Source: Bdellovibrionales bacterium (GTDB lineage: Bacteria > Bdellovibrionota > Bacteriovoracia > Bacteriovoracales > Bacteriovoracaceae). Taken from it: a DNA stretch of 7,664 bases. The translations under genes and the position numbers were made by a program. The notes beneath the pieces were generated by a model. The model worked only from the letters and a program-made list of their open reading frames with translations, ran no database searches and was not told the DNA's origin. Position 1 is the first letter of the stretch. Each line of letters begins with the position of its first letter. The stretch lies in assembly GCA_030633015.1 (NCBI GenBank), contig DAOVTR010000068.1:1-7664 (forward strand). The letters run 5' to 3'. Shown here in pieces: positions 6,785 through 7,664 of the stretch.

Positions 6785-6892
6785 TTATGCCCAATTTAGA
6801 AGAGTCATGAGCCCAATAAACAAAAACTGTGTTATTTTTGCTACTCTTATTCGCCAAAGAGTGTCTGTTTTAGCTAAGTTAAATTTTGTCAC
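6785..6892 (-). CDS. Small ORF: 35-residue putative membrane peptide with strong RBS
   Basis: On the - strand a GTG at 6892 opens a 35-codon frame ending in TAA at 6785-6787. It is preceded by a perfect GGAGG (6899-6903) with 6 nt spacing, the strongest Shine-Dalgarno in the window. A TATAAT box lies at 6919-6924, giving a plausible short leader. The peptide begins with a basic, polar half (TKFNLAKTDTLWRIRVAK) and ends with a hydrophobic half, ITQFLFIGLMTLLNWA. This arrangement would suit a small single-span or amphipathic membrane peptide. I know no homologue. It lies 105 nt upstream of the TPR gene on the same strand, so it could be an independent small protein, a leader peptide, or a toxin-like peptide. 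Short length and the GTG start keep the confidence moderate. Confidence 0.45.
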   Translation of the reverse strand: MTKFNLAKTDTLWRIRVAKITQFLFIGLMTLLNWA

Positions 6893-7031
6893 CTTGCACC
6901 TCCATATTTTGCGAGGGAATTATAAAGACATTTAGTTCAATTTTAATGCCAAAATTTCTTATGGATTTACGTTATAACTAACTGTTATTGTGTTTACTAG
7001 AGGGTGTCATCTTGACGCGAGTGCCAAGTTG
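6893..7031. other. Intergenic remainder with no clear further feature
   Basis: The whole gap between the TPR start and the Gly-rich gene stop is 352 nt. Apart from the small ORF, its upstream signals and the weak promoter near 6740, I see little in it. Only a small inverted repeat, ATAAC-AGTTA-GTTAT on the - strand (around 6975-6990), stands out. It has a five-base stem and no T-tract, so I do not call it a terminator. No other frame with a plausible ribosome binding site is visible. Confidence 0.5.
6899..6924 (-). promoter_or_regulatory. -10 box and Shine-Dalgarno of the small ORF
   Basis: On the - strand TATAAT (complement of 6919-6924) is followed about 15 nt later by GGAGG (complement of 6899-6903). 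Transcription from this -10 box would start near 6912, giving a leader of about 20 nt before the GTG at 6892. The -35 region is poor (ATTAAA at 17-nt spacing). The same promoter could also drive the downstream TPR-nif3 genes. Confidence 0.4.
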
Positions 7032-7664
7032 TTACTGCAAACCTTTGGAATATTTAACTTTGTCATATTTTAAAAGCCGGTCACCTTTAGAAACATTAGA
7101 GTACCTTGTTGAAATTCTCTGAAAGATATTTCCTTTTGAGTTTCCTATGGAGGCAATATTTCTAAAGTTCATGGTTGAGTTGCCACTTGATCCTTTTTTA
7201 TCTTTTCCAAAAAGACCTTTAAATGGGTTGGTCGATTTAGCTTTTTTAGTTGATCCACTAGTTCCTGCATAACTCATTCCTGCTGAGCCTTTTGAGTAGC
7301 CATAGCTTCCTAGTTTTTCAGCAGGTGCAGCACTTCCACCTTCTCCACCGGAACTTGGAGCAGCAGATCCACCGTAAGCACCACCGCCTCCGCCGCCACC
7401 GCTACCGCCTCCGCCACCACCTTCTTCACCGGCCTTGGATTTTGCAGCAAAAGCAGTATCTTCAAATCTAGTAGGTCTTGATTTGCTATCTACAATAGAG
7501 CCAATTGAACCTGGAGCAGGATCACCATTCACATCGTATGTTCCAGCTGGCACATCACCATAAAGGTCGTCAGCAGATTTTATGCCATCTTCACTCCTTT
7601 CACATCCACCAATGGTATAGCTGCTATCTAAAAATCCGTGGGCAGAAGGAGTAAAGATCGCAGA
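7032..7664 (-). CDS. Gly-rich low-complexity protein, C-terminal part (runs off the right edge)
   Basis: The frame ends at TAA (7032-7034) and stays open for 37 more codons upstream of the GTG at 7553, up to the window end. That GTG is therefore most likely an internal valine, and the gene is 5'-truncated here. The visible 210 residues fall into three parts. First is a segment containing GGCERSEDGIKSADDLYGD and PAGTYDVNGDPAPG. Then comes a Gly/Ser/Ala-rich spacer with runs of six and seven Gly and a twice-used GGSAAP. Last is a basic C-terminal tail with NPFKGLFGKDKKG, IFQRISTRYSNVSKGDRLL and KVKYSKGLQ. The composition suits a surface, envelope or secreted protein with a flexible linker, but the N-terminus needed to see a signal sequence is missing. 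I do not recognise the family. The Gly-rich part raises local GC well above the surroundings. Confidence 0.75.
   Translation of the reverse strand, partial: SAIFTPSAHGFLDSSYTIGGCERSEDGIKSADDLYGDVPAGTYDVNGDPAPGSIGSIVDSKSRPTRFEDTAFAAKSKAGEEGGGGGGSGGGGGGGAYGGSAAPSSGGEGGSAAPAEKLGSYGYSKGSAGMSYAGTSGSTKKAKSTNPFKGLFGKDKKGSSGNSTMNFRNIASIGNSKGNIFQRISTRYSNVSKGDRLLKYDKVKYSKGLQ

Noticed and set aside
6975..7031. Terminator after the Gly-rich gene
   Set aside because: Only a five-base stem (ATAAC/GTTAT) and weak CTTG/CAAG pairing are visible, with no following T-tract on the - strand.
7551..7553. GTG as start codon of the Gly-rich gene
   Set aside because: There is no good ribosome binding site, and the frame continues open with protein-like sequence for 37 codons to the window end.

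Overview
The window is AT-rich, bacterial, and gene-dense. It appears to be a chromosomal stretch from a Gram-negative bacterium: it carries a tripartite-type RND efflux permease, which needs an outer membrane to make sense. The low GC and the mix of a TPR protein, a Nif3 protein and a Gly-rich secreted-looking protein would fit a Bdellovibrionota/Bacteriovoracia-like organism. That assignment is a weak inference, because no rRNA or tRNA gene is present to support it.

Layout. (1) Positions 1-2962, + strand: the larger part of an RND (AcrB-like) efflux permease. Recognisable RND sequence extends upstream of the first ATG (242) to the left edge, but an in-frame TAA lies at 20-22. The gene is therefore either broken or affected by a sequence error. 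(2) Positions 2949-4724: a hipBA toxin-antitoxin operon (+ strand) framed by two copies of a perfect 42-bp inverted repeat. The left copy supplies the last four codons and the stop codon of the RND gene. The right copy lies between hipA and the convergent nif3-like gene and runs into a T-tract. (3) Positions 4741-6679, - strand: an apparent two-gene operon, a TPR-repeat protein followed 19 nt later by a Nif3/YbgI-type dinuclear-metal protein. (4) Positions 6680-7031: a 352-nt gap between annotated-size genes. It holds a 35-codon small ORF on the - strand (6785-6892) with an ideal GGAGG ribosome binding site, a TATAAT box just upstream, and a membrane-like peptide. (5) Positions 7032-7664, - strand: the C-terminal part of a Gly-rich, low-complexity protein whose frame stays open to the right edge.

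How the parts relate. The RND pump, the hip cassette and the - strand operon look functionally independent. The most notable structure is the hipBA cassette enclosed by long identical inverted repeats made of six 7-nt units and rich in short palindromes (about 60% GC in an AT-rich setting). It looks like an inserted or invertible cassette with no transposase or recombinase of its own. I found no CRISPR array, tRNA, rRNA or transposase gene in the window.
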